Part shown: positions 54,074 through 62,669 of the stretch, in pieces
How the letters are laid out: each line of letters starts with the position of its first letter
Position numbering within the stretch: the stretch's first letter is position 1
Assembly: GCF_001692325.1 (NCBI RefSeq)
Contig: NZ_LXKN01000058.1
Coordinates: forward strand, 1-64,000
Origin: Rhizobium sp. AC27/96
GTDB taxonomy: Bacteria; Pseudomonadota; Alphaproteobacteria; Rhizobiales; Rhizobiaceae
Reading direction: 5' to 3'
Length of the DNA stretch: 64,000 nt
Notes under the pieces: model-generated
Told to the model about the DNA's origin: nothing
Seen by the model: the letters and a program-made list of their open reading frames with translations, nothing else
The model's database searches: none
Program-made: the position numbers and the translations under genes

Positions 54074-54957
54074 CCTCTATTTTCCTCCCCATCCCGCAGC
54101 AGTTTTGCCGCCAGTTCCACCGCTCCGCGTAGCACATCACCCTTGGGTTCGGCGAGAAGCGTCTTGTGGCGTGCGTCGAGCCAGGGGCGATAGGCCTGGG
54201 CCATGCCGCCGAGAAGGCAGATCGAAGGGCATTCGGGCCAAAGCAGCGTATCCAGGCTTTCAGTTATCGCTTTGGCTGCCGTCTTGACGATCTCAACGGC
54301 GATTGCGTCATTCGCGCCGGCATGTTCGAACACCATCGGCGCATAGCGAGCAAAATCCTTTGGCTTGGATGCGTGAGCAAATTCGACGATCTGCTCGGGG
54401 TCACCGCCATATTCGGCCATGATCGTATCTGTCAGCGGTGATCTGGCAATCACTCGATCATGTGCCAGAAGTGCGCGTTCGAGCAGATCGCGGCCGAGGC
54501 GGGCACCGCTTGCCTGATCCCCGACGACGAAGCCCCAGCCACCAATCCCCCAGATTCTATCTTTGTGGCGCGCATTGTAGACCGAGCCGGTGCCAAAGGC
54601 GCCGATGATCCCGTCTGCATCCCCAAGTGCGCCTTGAAGCGCGATGGTCGCATCGGTGACCACGCGCGAACTCGCAAAGGGAAGAGCGCTCTCCACGCGT
54701 TTTCCATAATTGCCGACATTGGCGCCGGCCGTACCGATCAATGCGGGTAATTCTTGAGCCAGTTCCGGATCCAACCCCGCGCTTGCCAACGCCTGGCGGG
54801 CAGATGCGACGATATTGATCAGCGAGTTTTCCAGGTCGGATAGAATGTTTGCAGCGCCGGCTTTGCCGGTGCCGAGAATTTGCCCCGCTCCATCAATTAC
54901 GGCTGCGCGGCAGTTCGTTCCGCCACCGTCGATGCCTATTGCAAACTGCCCCATCAT
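54070..54957 (-). CDS. BadF/BadG-type sugar kinase, probable N-acetylglucosamine kinase
   Basis: A 295-residue ATPase of the BadF/BcrA family that includes N-acetylglucosamine kinases. Phosphate 1 is GIDGGGTNCRAAVID, the middle GTAGANVGN and DATIALQGALGDADGIIGAFGTGS carry phosphate 2 and catalytic Asp, and the adenosine motif is LLGGMAQAY. It would phosphorylate the sugar brought in by the divergent ABC system. First gene of the minus-strand operon. Confidence 0.8.
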   Translation of the reverse strand: MMGQFAIGIDGGGTNCRAAVIDGAGQILGTGKAGAANILSDLENSLINIVASARQALASAGLDPELAQELPALIGTAGANVGNYGKRVESALPFASSRVVTDATIALQGALGDADGIIGAFGTGSVYNARHKDRIWGIGGWGFVVGDQASGARLGRDLLERALLAHDRVIARSPLTDTIMAEYGGDPEQIVEFAHASKPKDFARYAPMVFEHAGANDAIAVEIVKTAAKAITESLDTLLWPECPSICLLGGMAQAYRPWLDARHKTLLAEPKGDVLRGAVELAAKLLRDGEENRG

Positions 54958-54997
54958 GCCTCCGGATGCCGTCCATTCCCCGCTTTTTTATACAATA

Positions 54998-55138
54998 CCA
55001 AAAAAATACCATTTACCAATAGGCAATGCGCCCAATTTTGCGTGCTGATATCGCTTTGAAATTTATGGATAAAAATTTTTCGCCAGTTCTTTTTGTGGTT
55101 GAATGTTAAAATCGGCTGGACAATTGGTATTTTTTTGG
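54998..55138. promoter_or_regulatory. Two inverted 14-mer sites, probable GntR operators
   Basis: CCAAAAAAATACCA (54998-55011) and its exact reverse complement TGGTATTTTTTTGG (55125-55138) flank the divergent promoters. The left copy lies next to further TACCA words (54996-55017). The pair is in the right place for the regulator at 53309 to control both operons. Confidence 0.55.
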
Positions 55139-55499
55139 ACTTAATTCGCTTCAAGGGAACAATGCGAACAGACATCGGCAGAACCGGCAGAACAACAACA
55201 GCCGGTAGGTGGTAAAAAAGACGTGCACCTCGTCGTTGTCCGAAGCCATTTGGATCAGGAGGATCCGCGTTTCGGCGTTTGTCGTGAATTTCCCGCGTAG
55301 TTCTTGCAGCGTTTCCGCCCTTTGGGGCGGGAGGCAATTGATCGGGCCAATCGGGCAAATGCCTTTGAAGCCTTATGCATGAGGGATCGGCAGAACTGGC
55401 GATCCCTATGGAGCGCTGGCCGTTTTATTGGACAGGCCAGCGGATTTTCGGATCGAGAACAGCGCCTTGGCATACAGGCGCGGAAAACAGGAGAGGGAA
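55139..55499 (+). other. Structured 5' leader of the sugar-uptake operon
   Basis: No gene is supported in these 361 bases. Three hairpins can be drawn: CCGCCC/GGGCGG (55315-55330), GGGATCG/CGATCCC (55383-55406) and CGCTGGCC/GGCCAGCG (55414-55442). The last ends 57 bases before the ATG. The stretch may be a long leader RNA or simply a promoter-distal spacer. Confidence 0.4.
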
Positions 55500-56759
55500 A
55501 TGAAAACCAACGTTCTGAAAGGCTTGCTGCTTGCATCCAGCCTGCTGACGTCAGTCGGCTTTGCGCACGCAGCTGATGTAACGCTGACCGTCGAGAGCTG
55601 GCGTAACGATGACCTGCAGATCTGGCAGGACAAGATCATCCCGGCTTTCGAAGCCAAGAATCCGGGCATCAAGATCGTTTTCTCGCCGACAGCTCCGACC
55701 GAATATAACGCATCGCTGAACGCCAAGCTCGATGCCGGTTCCGCGGGCGACATCATCACGTGCCGTCCGTTCGACGCCTCGCTCGACCTCTTCAACAAGA
55801 AGCATCTTGCCGACCTCACCAGCCTGCCAGGCATCGAGAATTTCTCGGCAGTCGCCAAGGCTGCATGGTCCACCGACGACGGCAAGTCCACCTTCTGCGT
55901 GCCGATGGCTTCGGTCATCCACGGCTTCATCTACAACAAGGATGCCTTCGACAAGCTTGGCCTGAAGGTCCCGGCGACGCGCGATGACTTCTTTGCCGTT
56001 CTTGACAAGATCAAGGCTGACGGAACCTACATTCCAATGGCCATGGGCACCAAGGATCTGTGGGAAGCCGCAACCATGGGCTATCAGAACATCGGCCCGA
56101 ACTACTGGAAGGGTGAGGAGGGCCGCGAGGCTCTTATTTCCGGCAAGGAAAAGCTGACGGATGCCGCCTGGGTCGATCCTTACAAGGAACTCGCCAAGTG
56201 GAAGCCTTATCTTGGCGATGGTTTCGAAGCTCAGGGTTATGCTGACAGCCAGAACCTCTTTACGCTCGGCAAGGCCGCCATCTACCCGGCCGGTTCCTGG
56301 GAAATCGCTCTGTTCAACACCCAGGCGCAGTTCAAGATGGGTGCCTTCCCGCCGCCGGTCGCAAAGGCTGGCGACACCGGCTACATCTCGGATCATCCGG
56401 ATATCGGCGTCGGCCTGAATGCCAAGAGCAAGCACCAGGAAGAAGCCAAGAAGTTCCTGAGCTGGGTCGCTTCCGACGAATTCGCCACCATCTATGCCAA
56501 TTCGCTGCCGGGCTTCTTCAGCCTGAATTCGCATCCGGTGAAGATGAGCGATGCGCTCGCACAGGAATTCGTGTCCTGGCGTGGCGATCACAAGTCGACC
56601 GTTCGTTCCACGTATCAGATCTTGTCGCGCGGCACGCCGAACCTGGAAAACGAAACCTGGACCGAATCCGCCAACGTGATCAACGGCACGGATACGCCGG
56701 AGCAGGCTGGAGCAAAGCTGCAGAAGGGTCTCGACAGCTGGTACAAGCCGGCCAAGTGA
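55500..56759 (+). CDS. Sugar ABC transporter solute-binding protein
   Basis: A 419-residue periplasmic protein from ATG 55500 (AGGAGAGGG upstream). The signal peptide ends GFAHA-ADVTL. The rest is an extracellular solute-binding protein family 1 member (LTVESWRNDDLQIWQDKIIPAFEAKNPGIKI, a MASVIHGFIYNKDAFDKLGL segment, YPAGSWEIALF). With a CUT1-type ATPase and two permeases downstream it would deliver an oligo- or amino-sugar. Neighbouring kinase and GntR/UTRA genes favour N-acetylglucosamine or a related sugar, by inference. Confidence 0.9.
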   Translation: MKTNVLKGLLLASSLLTSVGFAHAADVTLTVESWRNDDLQIWQDKIIPAFEAKNPGIKIVFSPTAPTEYNASLNAKLDAGSAGDIITCRPFDASLDLFNKKHLADLTSLPGIENFSAVAKAAWSTDDGKSTFCVPMASVIHGFIYNKDAFDKLGLKVPATRDDFFAVLDKIKADGTYIPMAMGTKDLWEAATMGYQNIGPNYWKGEEGREALISGKEKLTDAAWVDPYKELAKWKPYLGDGFEAQGYADSQNLFTLGKAAIYPAGSWEIALFNTQAQFKMGAFPPPVAKAGDTGYISDHPDIGVGLNAKSKHQEEAKKFLSWVASDEFATIYANSLPGFFSLNSHPVKMSDALAQEFVSWRGDHKSTVRSTYQILSRGTPNLENETWTESANVINGTDTPEQAGAKLQKGLDSWYKPAK

Positions 56760-56773
56760 TCATTGTATAATGC

Positions 56774-56807
56774 GGGCGAGGGGCCATCGGGCTCCTCGCC
56801 CTTTTTT
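56774..56807 (+). terminator. Intra-operon attenuating terminator after the binding-protein gene
   Basis: GGGCGAGG (56774-56781) pairs with CCTCGCCC (56794-56801), followed by TTTTTT. It separates the binding protein from the permeases by 201 bp, a common way to make more binding protein than membrane parts. Confidence 0.8.
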
Positions 56808-56960
56808 CTTGTGATGGATAATCGGATTGGCGATCATATCGCCATTGCATTGCGACACACCCGACGTCGTTTCGATCCGGCCGCAGACCGGGGCAACGGG
56901 TGGATTTGAACCTTAGAGCTGCCGTCTCGTCATGCAGCCAACAAGAACAGGCAGAAAGCC

Positions 56961-57914
56961 ATGAGCGACGCTGACACGTCCTATATTGCCGAGGTCAAGC
57001 CGATCAGGCGTTCCACGCGCTGGCATATCCTTGTGTTCCTTTTTCCGGCTGTCGTCGTCTATACGGCGGTCATGATCCTGCCCCTGATCGAGACGCTGCG
57101 TCTGTCGCTCTATAACGTCGTCGACAATCAACCCGCCTTCGTCGGCCTGAACAACTTCAGGGTATTGTTCGGCGACGAACGCTGGTCGCGTGATTTCTGG
57201 AATGCGCTGCGCAACAACCTGATCTTCTTCGCCATCCATATGTGCGTGCAGAATCCGATCGGTGTCGCGCTGGCTGCGCTCCTGTCTCTGCCAAGGTTGC
57301 GGTTTGTCGCCTTCTACCGAACCGCCATTTTCCTGCCGACGCTGCTTTCCTTCGTCGTCGTCGGCTTCATCTGGAAGCTGATCCTGTCTCCGCTGTGGGG
57401 CGTTGCACCCGAGCTGCTAAGCATGATCGGCCTCAAGTCGTTCTTTGCGCCTTGGCTCGGCCGGCCGAGCACGGCGCTGATCACCGTCGCGCTGATCTCG
57501 GTCTGGCAATATGTCGGTATCCCGATGATGCTGATCTATGCCGCCCTGCTCAACATTCCCGAAGAAGTCATCGAAGCTGCCGAATGCGACGGCATTACCG
57601 GCTGGAGCCAGTTCTGGAAGATCAAGCTGCCGCTGGTGCTGCCGGCGATCGGTATCATTTCGATCCTGACCTTCGTCGGCAATTTCAATGCGTTCGATCT
57701 GGTCTATACCGTGCAGGGGGCGTTGGCGGGGCCTGACGGCTCCACCGATATTCTCGGCACGCTTCTCTATCGCGTCTTCTTCGGCTTCCAGCTGCAGCTC
57801 GGGGATCGCTCGATGGGCGCGACCATCGCGACGGTGATGTTCCTGATCATCCTGGCCGGCGTTTCATTCTATCTTTTCATCGTCCAGCGGCGCATCCGTC
57901 GCTACCAGTTCTGA
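56961..57914 (+). CDS. Sugar ABC transporter permease (MalF-like)
   Basis: A 317-residue inner-membrane protein with six or so hydrophobic helices (FPAVVVYTAVMILPLIETL first) and the EAA loop EAAECDGITGWSQFWKIKLPLVLP. CUT1-family topology. Follows the attenuator and precedes the second permease by 12 bp. Confidence 0.9.
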   Translation: MSDADTSYIAEVKPIRRSTRWHILVFLFPAVVVYTAVMILPLIETLRLSLYNVVDNQPAFVGLNNFRVLFGDERWSRDFWNALRNNLIFFAIHMCVQNPIGVALAALLSLPRLRFVAFYRTAIFLPTLLSFVVVGFIWKLILSPLWGVAPELLSMIGLKSFFAPWLGRPSTALITVALISVWQYVGIPMMLIYAALLNIPEEVIEAAECDGITGWSQFWKIKLPLVLPAIGIISILTFVGNFNAFDLVYTVQGALAGPDGSTDILGTLLYRVFFGFQLQLGDRSMGATIATVMFLIILAGVSFYLFIVQRRIRRYQF

Positions 57915-57926
57915 GGAGAGGCGACC

Positions 57927-58766
57927 ATGTCCAAGGCACGCACTTCCCTTGTCCGTACCGGCTTCGTGCATCTGGCGTTGATCGCCTACACGCTTGTTGC
58001 GCTCTTTCCGGTGTTCCTGACAGTCATCAACTCCTTCAAGGATCGCGCATCGATCTTCCGTGCGCCCCTGAGCCTGCCGACGCCATCCTCATTCAGCATG
58101 ATCGGCTATGACACGGTTCTGAAGCAGGGGGATTTCCTGACCTATTTCCAGAACAGCTTCGTGGTGACGATCGTCTCGATCATCCTCACCCTGCTGTTCG
58201 GCGCGATGGCAGCCTTTGCGCTGTCGGAATATCGCTTCCGCGGCAATACCGTCATGGGCCTTTATCTGGCGATCGGCATCATGATCCCGATCCGCCTTGG
58301 TACGGTTGCCATCCTGCAGGGAATGGTTGCCGCCGGCCTCGTCAATACGCTGACGGCGCTGATCCTCGTCTACACCGCACAGGGTCTGCCCCTGGCCATC
58401 TTCATTCTCTCGGAATTCATGCGAACCGTTTCCGATGACCTGAAGAATGCCGGTCGCATCGACGGCCTCAGCGAATACTCCATCTTCTTCCGTCTGGTCC
58501 TGCCGCTGGTTCGCCCGGCCATGGCGACTGTGGCGGTCTTCACCATGATCCCGATCTGGAATGACCTCTGGTTCCCGCTGATCCTGGCGCCGAGCGAAGC
58601 GACAAAGACCGTGACGCTCGGATCACAGATCTTCATCGGACAGTTCGTCACGAACTGGAACGCCGTGCTGGCGGCTCTGACGCTCGCCATCCTGCCGATC
58701 CTCGTTCTCTACGTCATATTTTCGCGCCAACTTATTCGTGGCATTACGTCTGGAGCAGTCAAGTGA
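57927..58766 (+). CDS. Sugar ABC transporter permease (MalG-like)
   Basis: A 279-residue inner-membrane protein with six helices and the EAA-type loop LKNAGRIDGLSEYSIFFRLVLPLVRPA. The partner of the preceding permease. GAGGAGAGG ribosome site; its stop overlaps the next start (GTGA). Confidence 0.9.
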   Translation: MSKARTSLVRTGFVHLALIAYTLVALFPVFLTVINSFKDRASIFRAPLSLPTPSSFSMIGYDTVLKQGDFLTYFQNSFVVTIVSIILTLLFGAMAAFALSEYRFRGNTVMGLYLAIGIMIPIRLGTVAILQGMVAAGLVNTLTALILVYTAQGLPLAIFILSEFMRTVSDDLKNAGRIDGLSEYSIFFRLVLPLVRPAMATVAVFTMIPIWNDLWFPLILAPSEATKTVTLGSQIFIGQFVTNWNAVLAALTLAILPILVLYVIFSRQLIRGITSGAVK

Positions 58767-59827
58767 GCGTATCCGAAAAGCCAATCCGCGTTCTCGTCGC
58801 CGGCCTTGGCAATATGGGCCGCAGCCATGCGCTCGCCTATCACCACAATCCCGGCTTCGAGATTGTCGGTCTCGTCAACCGCTCCAGGCGGGAGCTGCCT
58901 GAGGAATTGCAGGGATATACGATCCATACGGATTTCGAGACGGCGTTGAAGGAGCTGAAGCCGGACCTCTGCTCCATCAACACCTATTCCGACAGCCATG
59001 CCGATTTCGCCGTCATGGCCTTCGAAGCCGGCTGCCACGTCTTTGTCGAGAAGCCGCTGGCCACGACGGTCGAAGATGCCGAGCGGGTCGTTGCGGCTGC
59101 GAAGAAGGCGGGGAAGAAGCTGACGATCGGCTACATCCTGCGCCACCACCCATCATGGATGCGGTTGATTGCCGAGGCCCGTAACCTTGGTGGACCCTTT
59201 GTCTTCCGCATGAACCTCAATCAGCAATCGAGTGGCCCGACCTGGGAGACGCACAAGGCGCTGATGCAAAACACGTCGCCGATCGTCGATTGCGGTGTGC
59301 ATTATGTCGACGTCATGTGCCAGATCACCGATGCCAAGCCCGTCGAAGTGCGCGGCATGGGCCTGCGGCTGTCGCAGGAGATCAAGCCGGACATGTATAA
59401 TTACGGCCATCTGCAGGTGATTTTCGAGGACGGCTCCGTCGGTTGGTACGAAGCAGCATGGGGACCGATGATTTCGGAGACAGCCTTCTTCGTGAAGGAC
59501 GTGATGTCGCCGAACGGCTCGGTCTCGATCGTCATGGATCAGAATGCCAAGTCCGATGATATCGACATGCACACGAAGACATCCGTCATTCGGCTGCACA
59601 ATGCCGAGACGGGACCAGGCGGTCAATTCATCCGGCCGGATCGTGATCTGCATATGGATGGTGAACCTGGCCACCAGGAGCTCTGCGATTTCGAGCAGGC
59701 CTTCATGCTCAAGGCCATCCGCGAGGATATCGACCTCAATCGCCATATGGCCGATGCCGTTCAATCGCTGCGTATCTGCCTTGCGGCAGACGAGAGCGTG
59801 CGCACCGGCAAGCCCGTTTATTTGTAA
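58763..59827 (+). CDS. Gfo/Idh/MocA-family NAD(P)-dependent sugar dehydrogenase
   Basis: A 354-residue oxidoreductase starting at GTG 58763 inside the previous stop. The N-terminal Rossmann fold has RVLVAGLGNMGRSHALAY, the EKPLA motif carries the catalytic Lys, and HHPSWM and a C-terminal substrate domain (DCGVHYVDVMCQI with His) follow. It would oxidise or rearrange the imported sugar or its derivative. Its place inside the transport operon shows that it belongs to the pathway. Confidence 0.88.
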   Translation: MSVSEKPIRVLVAGLGNMGRSHALAYHHNPGFEIVGLVNRSRRELPEELQGYTIHTDFETALKELKPDLCSINTYSDSHADFAVMAFEAGCHVFVEKPLATTVEDAERVVAAAKKAGKKLTIGYILRHHPSWMRLIAEARNLGGPFVFRMNLNQQSSGPTWETHKALMQNTSPIVDCGVHYVDVMCQITDAKPVEVRGMGLRLSQEIKPDMYNYGHLQVIFEDGSVGWYEAAWGPMISETAFFVKDVMSPNGSVSIVMDQNAKSDDIDMHTKTSVIRLHNAETGPGGQFIRPDRDLHMDGEPGHQELCDFEQAFMLKAIREDIDLNRHMADAVQSLRICLAADESVRTGKPVYL

Positions 59828-59839
59828 GGATAAGAGACT

Positions 59840-60844
59840 GTGGGATCGCTTCAACTGAAATCCATCCGCAAGGCCTATGGCAAGCATGATGTGCTGAAGG
59901 GTATCGACCTCGAAGTGCAGGATGGCGAGTTCGTCATCTTCGTCGGCCCTTCAGGTTGCGGCAAGTCGACCCTCTTGCGTAGCATTGCCGGTCTTGAAGA
60001 CGTGACGTCGGGAACTGTGCTGATCAACGGTGAGGACGTGACCGTAACCCCGCCGGCAAAGCGTGGTATCTCCATGGTCTTTCAGTCCTACGCGCTCTAT
60101 CCACACCTGACCGTGAAGGACAATATGGGCCTCGGCCTGAAGCAGGCCGGCACTGCGAAAGACGAGATCGAAAGCCGCGTCGGGAAAGCGTCGGGCATGC
60201 TGTCGCTCGAGCCTTATCTGGCGCGTCGCCCGGCCGAGCTTTCCGGCGGCCAGCGCCAGCGCGTCGCCATCGGCCGTGCCATCGTGCGCGAACCGGAGCT
60301 CTTTCTCTTTGACGAACCGCTGTCGAACCTCGATGCGGCCTTGCGCGTGCAGACGCGTCTGGAAATCGCGCGGCTGCATCGCAGCCTGAAGGCGACGATG
60401 ATCTATGTCACCCACGATCAGGTCGAGGCGATGACGCTTGCCGACAAGATCGTCGTGCTCAATGCCGGTGCGATCGAGCAGATCGGCTCGCCGATGGAGC
60501 TTTACAACCGTCCAGCCAATGTCTTCGTTGCCGGTTTCATCGGTTCGCCGCAGATGAATTTCGTTGCGGCGGAGAAGCTCGGAGATAGCGGAGCCAAGAC
60601 CGTTGGTATCCGTCCCGAACATATTACATTGTCGCGCGAGCAGGGTACCTGGTCGGCCAAGGTCATTCACGTCGAACACCTCGGCGCCGACACGATCATC
60701 TATCTCGAATCCGATGTCACCGGTCTTCTGACCGTGCGTCTCTTCGGCGAGCATCAATACGAGCCGGACGAAATGGTTTATGCGACGCCGGATACCAGCC
60801 ACATGCATCGCTTCGATGCGGACGACAAGGCGATCCGGGCATAA
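59840..60844 (+). CDS. Sugar ABC transporter ATPase (MalK/UgpC-like)
   Basis: A 334-residue ATPase from GTG 59840. Walker A is GPSGCGKST, signature LSGGQRQRVAIGRA, Walker B LFLFDEPLSNLD, and a C-terminal TOBE-like region (AKTVGIRPEHITLSREQG). It energises the two permeases upstream. Slightly shorter than MalK (about 370). Last gene of the operon, followed by the hairpin at 60857. Confidence 0.9.
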   Translation: MGSLQLKSIRKAYGKHDVLKGIDLEVQDGEFVIFVGPSGCGKSTLLRSIAGLEDVTSGTVLINGEDVTVTPPAKRGISMVFQSYALYPHLTVKDNMGLGLKQAGTAKDEIESRVGKASGMLSLEPYLARRPAELSGGQRQRVAIGRAIVREPELFLFDEPLSNLDAALRVQTRLEIARLHRSLKATMIYVTHDQVEAMTLADKIVVLNAGAIEQIGSPMELYNRPANVFVAGFIGSPQMNFVAAEKLGDSGAKTVGIRPEHITLSREQGTWSAKVIHVEHLGADTIIYLESDVTGLLTVRLFGEHQYEPDEMVYATPDTSHMHRFDADDKAIRA

Positions 60845-60856
60845 ACTGGCCCCATT

Positions 60857-60881
60857 GAGACGAAGCCATGGGCTTCGTCTC
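60857..60881. terminator. Terminator-like hairpin between convergent genes
   Basis: GAGACGAAGCC (60857-60867) and GGCTTCGTCTC (60871-60881) form an 11-bp stem with a 3-base loop. A smaller GACCGC/GCGGTC hairpin follows at 60882-60895. Confidence 0.6.
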
Positions 60882-60910
60882 GACCGCCCGCGGTCGTGTG
60901 AACTATATCG

Positions 60911-61528
60911 TTATTCTCCATGTGAGCGTGAGGGATTGCCTGCCGCCAAAGCGGCTCGCTCGATGACCTCGGCAATGTGGACCGAAAGGACCGGGTCGGA
61001 GACGGCGCGAGCAAGCGTCAGGCCACCGCTCAGCGTTGCCAGGAGAACGATGGCGCGATCCTCGGCCGCTATTTCGGTTGAACTCCTGCTTTCCGGTAGA
61101 CCGGCGGCGACGTCTGCAATGAGTTTTCTGAGCTCCACTGTATAGACGCGGCGCGTTTCCTCGTCGGCGCGCATCACATCGGGTGAAAGGCTGGGCAGCG
61201 TGCAGCTGTCGCCGAGATCGCAGGTCCGCTTGTAGCCGAGATAGAAGCCGGCGAGCGCCTTTAGCCAGTCTTTCGGCTGGTTTTGCCTGAGTGCCAGGAT
61301 TGCTTGGCGCAGCTCTTCCAATCCTTCCACGACGGCGGTGCGAAACGCCTCGCTCTTGGACTTGAAGTGTCCATAGAAGGCGCCATTGGTGACGCCTGCC
61401 GCCTTGGTCAGAGCGTCGATGCCCGCGCCGCCATAGCCTTCCTTTCGAAATACCTGCCCCGCAGCCGCGACGACCCGCGTCCGGGTTTCTTCCTTATGTT
61501 CGGCGCTATAGCGCATTGCCGTCTCCAT
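60911..61528 (-). CDS. TetR-family transcriptional repressor
   Basis: A 205-residue protein. The N-terminal helix-turn-helix is TRTRVVAAAGQVFRKEGYGGAGIDALTKAAGVTNGAFYGHFKSK, very typical for TetR/AcrR repressors. The C-terminal ligand domain includes LYRHRY-like helices and the SPDVMRADEETRRVYTVELRKL segment. It is divergent from a tautomerase-like gene and the spacer carries repeated AGAGTGAT elements, so it probably represses itself and that gene. Confidence 0.88.
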   Translation of the reverse strand: METAMRYSAEHKEETRTRVVAAAGQVFRKEGYGGAGIDALTKAAGVTNGAFYGHFKSKSEAFRTAVVEGLEELRQAILALRQNQPKDWLKALAGFYLGYKRTCDLGDSCTLPSLSPDVMRADEETRRVYTVELRKLIADVAAGLPESRSSTEIAAEDRAIVLLATLSGGLTLARAVSDPVLSVHIAEVIERAALAAGNPSRSHGE

Positions 61529-61530
61529 TG

Positions 61531-61595
61531 AGAGTGATTACTCTTTATTGCTTGCATAGAGAGTGATCGGTGTGTATTGTTAAAGAGTGATCGGT
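61531..61595. promoter_or_regulatory. Repeated AGAGTGAT elements, probable TetR operators
   Basis: AGAGTGATTACTCT (61531-61544) is an AGAGT/ACTCT dyad right next to the tetR start. AGAGTGATCGGT occurs twice as a direct repeat (61560-61571 and 61584-61595), 24 bp apart, towards the tautomerase gene. Confidence 0.6.
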
Positions 61596-61636
61596 ATATA
61601 TCAAATGCCATCACAGGTCCAACAAGGAGATATTCC

Positions 61637-62062
61637 ATGCCCATTACCCTTACCGTACCCGAAGGCCTGCTTTCGTCCGAAGCACAGGCGCGAGCTTTTG
61701 CCGGATTGACGGATGCTGTCCTCGATGTCGCCGGCTTGACCGGCAATGCCTTCATGACGGCCAATGTCATCGGCACGATCAATGTGCTTCCCGCCGAGCA
61801 TGTTCTGGCGGCGGGGAGGCCGGTTGCGGCGGCCTTCATCGAACTCAAGCTGCCCGAGATCGCGCTGGCAACGGCCGAGGCCAAACGTGCCTTTATCGAA
61901 AAGGCAACCGATGTCGTAGAGCAGGCTGCTGAAGGACGGATCAAGCGCGAGCACATCTGGTCGAACATAGTTTATGCGCCCGAGGGGGCCTGGGGCATTG
62001 CAGGGCATAGCTACAGCAATGCCGATCTGGTTGGCGCCATTCAGGATGCTGTCGCTGCCTAG
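61637..62062 (+). CDS. Tautomerase-like (4-oxalocrotonate tautomerase superfamily) protein
   Basis: A 141-residue protein from ATG 61637. Pro directly follows the initiator Met (MPITLTVPEG), the catalytic Pro1 of this superfamily after Met removal. Two beta-alpha-beta units can be seen, the second with RAFIEKATDVVEQAAEG. AAGGAG precedes ATG. Probably controlled by the divergent TetR repressor. Substrate unknown. Confidence 0.78.
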   Translation: MPITLTVPEGLLSSEAQARAFAGLTDAVLDVAGLTGNAFMTANVIGTINVLPAEHVLAAGRPVAAAFIELKLPEIALATAEAKRAFIEKATDVVEQAAEGRIKREHIWSNIVYAPEGAWGIAGHSYSNADLVGAIQDAVAA

Positions 62063-62162
62063 GTAACATTGGGTGATTGCTGCCTGAATGGCAGAGTTTT
62101 CTAGAGTGTCGGGCCGCCGCGTGCAAACTCGCTGCGGTCCGACTGCAAGAGGGAAGCAAGAC

Positions 62163-62558
62163 ATGCAACTCGCCAATTATCTGTTCTTCACCACGCATTG
62201 CGAGGAGGCGCTTGCCTTCTACACGACCTGCGGCCTTGGCCGGATCTCGCTCCTGATCCGACACGGTGCCGATGGGATGCCACTCGCTGATGATTCGATG
62301 CGAGGCATGGTGATGCATGCACGGTTCGAAGGGCCTGGCGTGTTGTTTTTCGCGTCCGACAATCACGATGCCGAACCCATGCGCGGCTCCGCCCATATGC
62401 TTGTCATGGATGACCGCGACAGCACCGACAGGATTTTTACCGGATTGGCCGATGGCGGTCGAGTGACGACGCCGCTCGCTGTCCAGCCGTGGGGCAGCTA
62501 CTATGGCAAGCTGACAGATCGCTTCGGTGTGCAATGGATGGTGGATTGCGCGCAGTGA
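62163..62558 (+). CDS. VOC-superfamily (PhnB-like) protein
   Basis: A 131-residue protein from ATG 62163. The pattern LANYLFFTTHCEEALAFYTTCGLGRI, GMVMHARFEGPGVLFFASD and the end PWGSYYGKLTDRFGVQWMVD is typical of the PhnB/3-demethylubiquinone methyltransferase-like branch of the glyoxalase fold. Role unknown in most members. Start 62088 is less likely. Confidence 0.8.
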   Translation: MQLANYLFFTTHCEEALAFYTTCGLGRISLLIRHGADGMPLADDSMRGMVMHARFEGPGVLFFASDNHDAEPMRGSAHMLVMDDRDSTDRIFTGLADGGRVTTPLAVQPWGSYYGKLTDRFGVQWMVDCAQ

Positions 62559-62669
62559 CCAGTTGGTCGATGCGAAGATGATAAATAGTCCGGTCGTCCG
62601 GACGAATTCATATGATTGTCATGAGACTGCGCTATCACGGGGTCAGTCCACTCCAGCAGAGATCAGATC

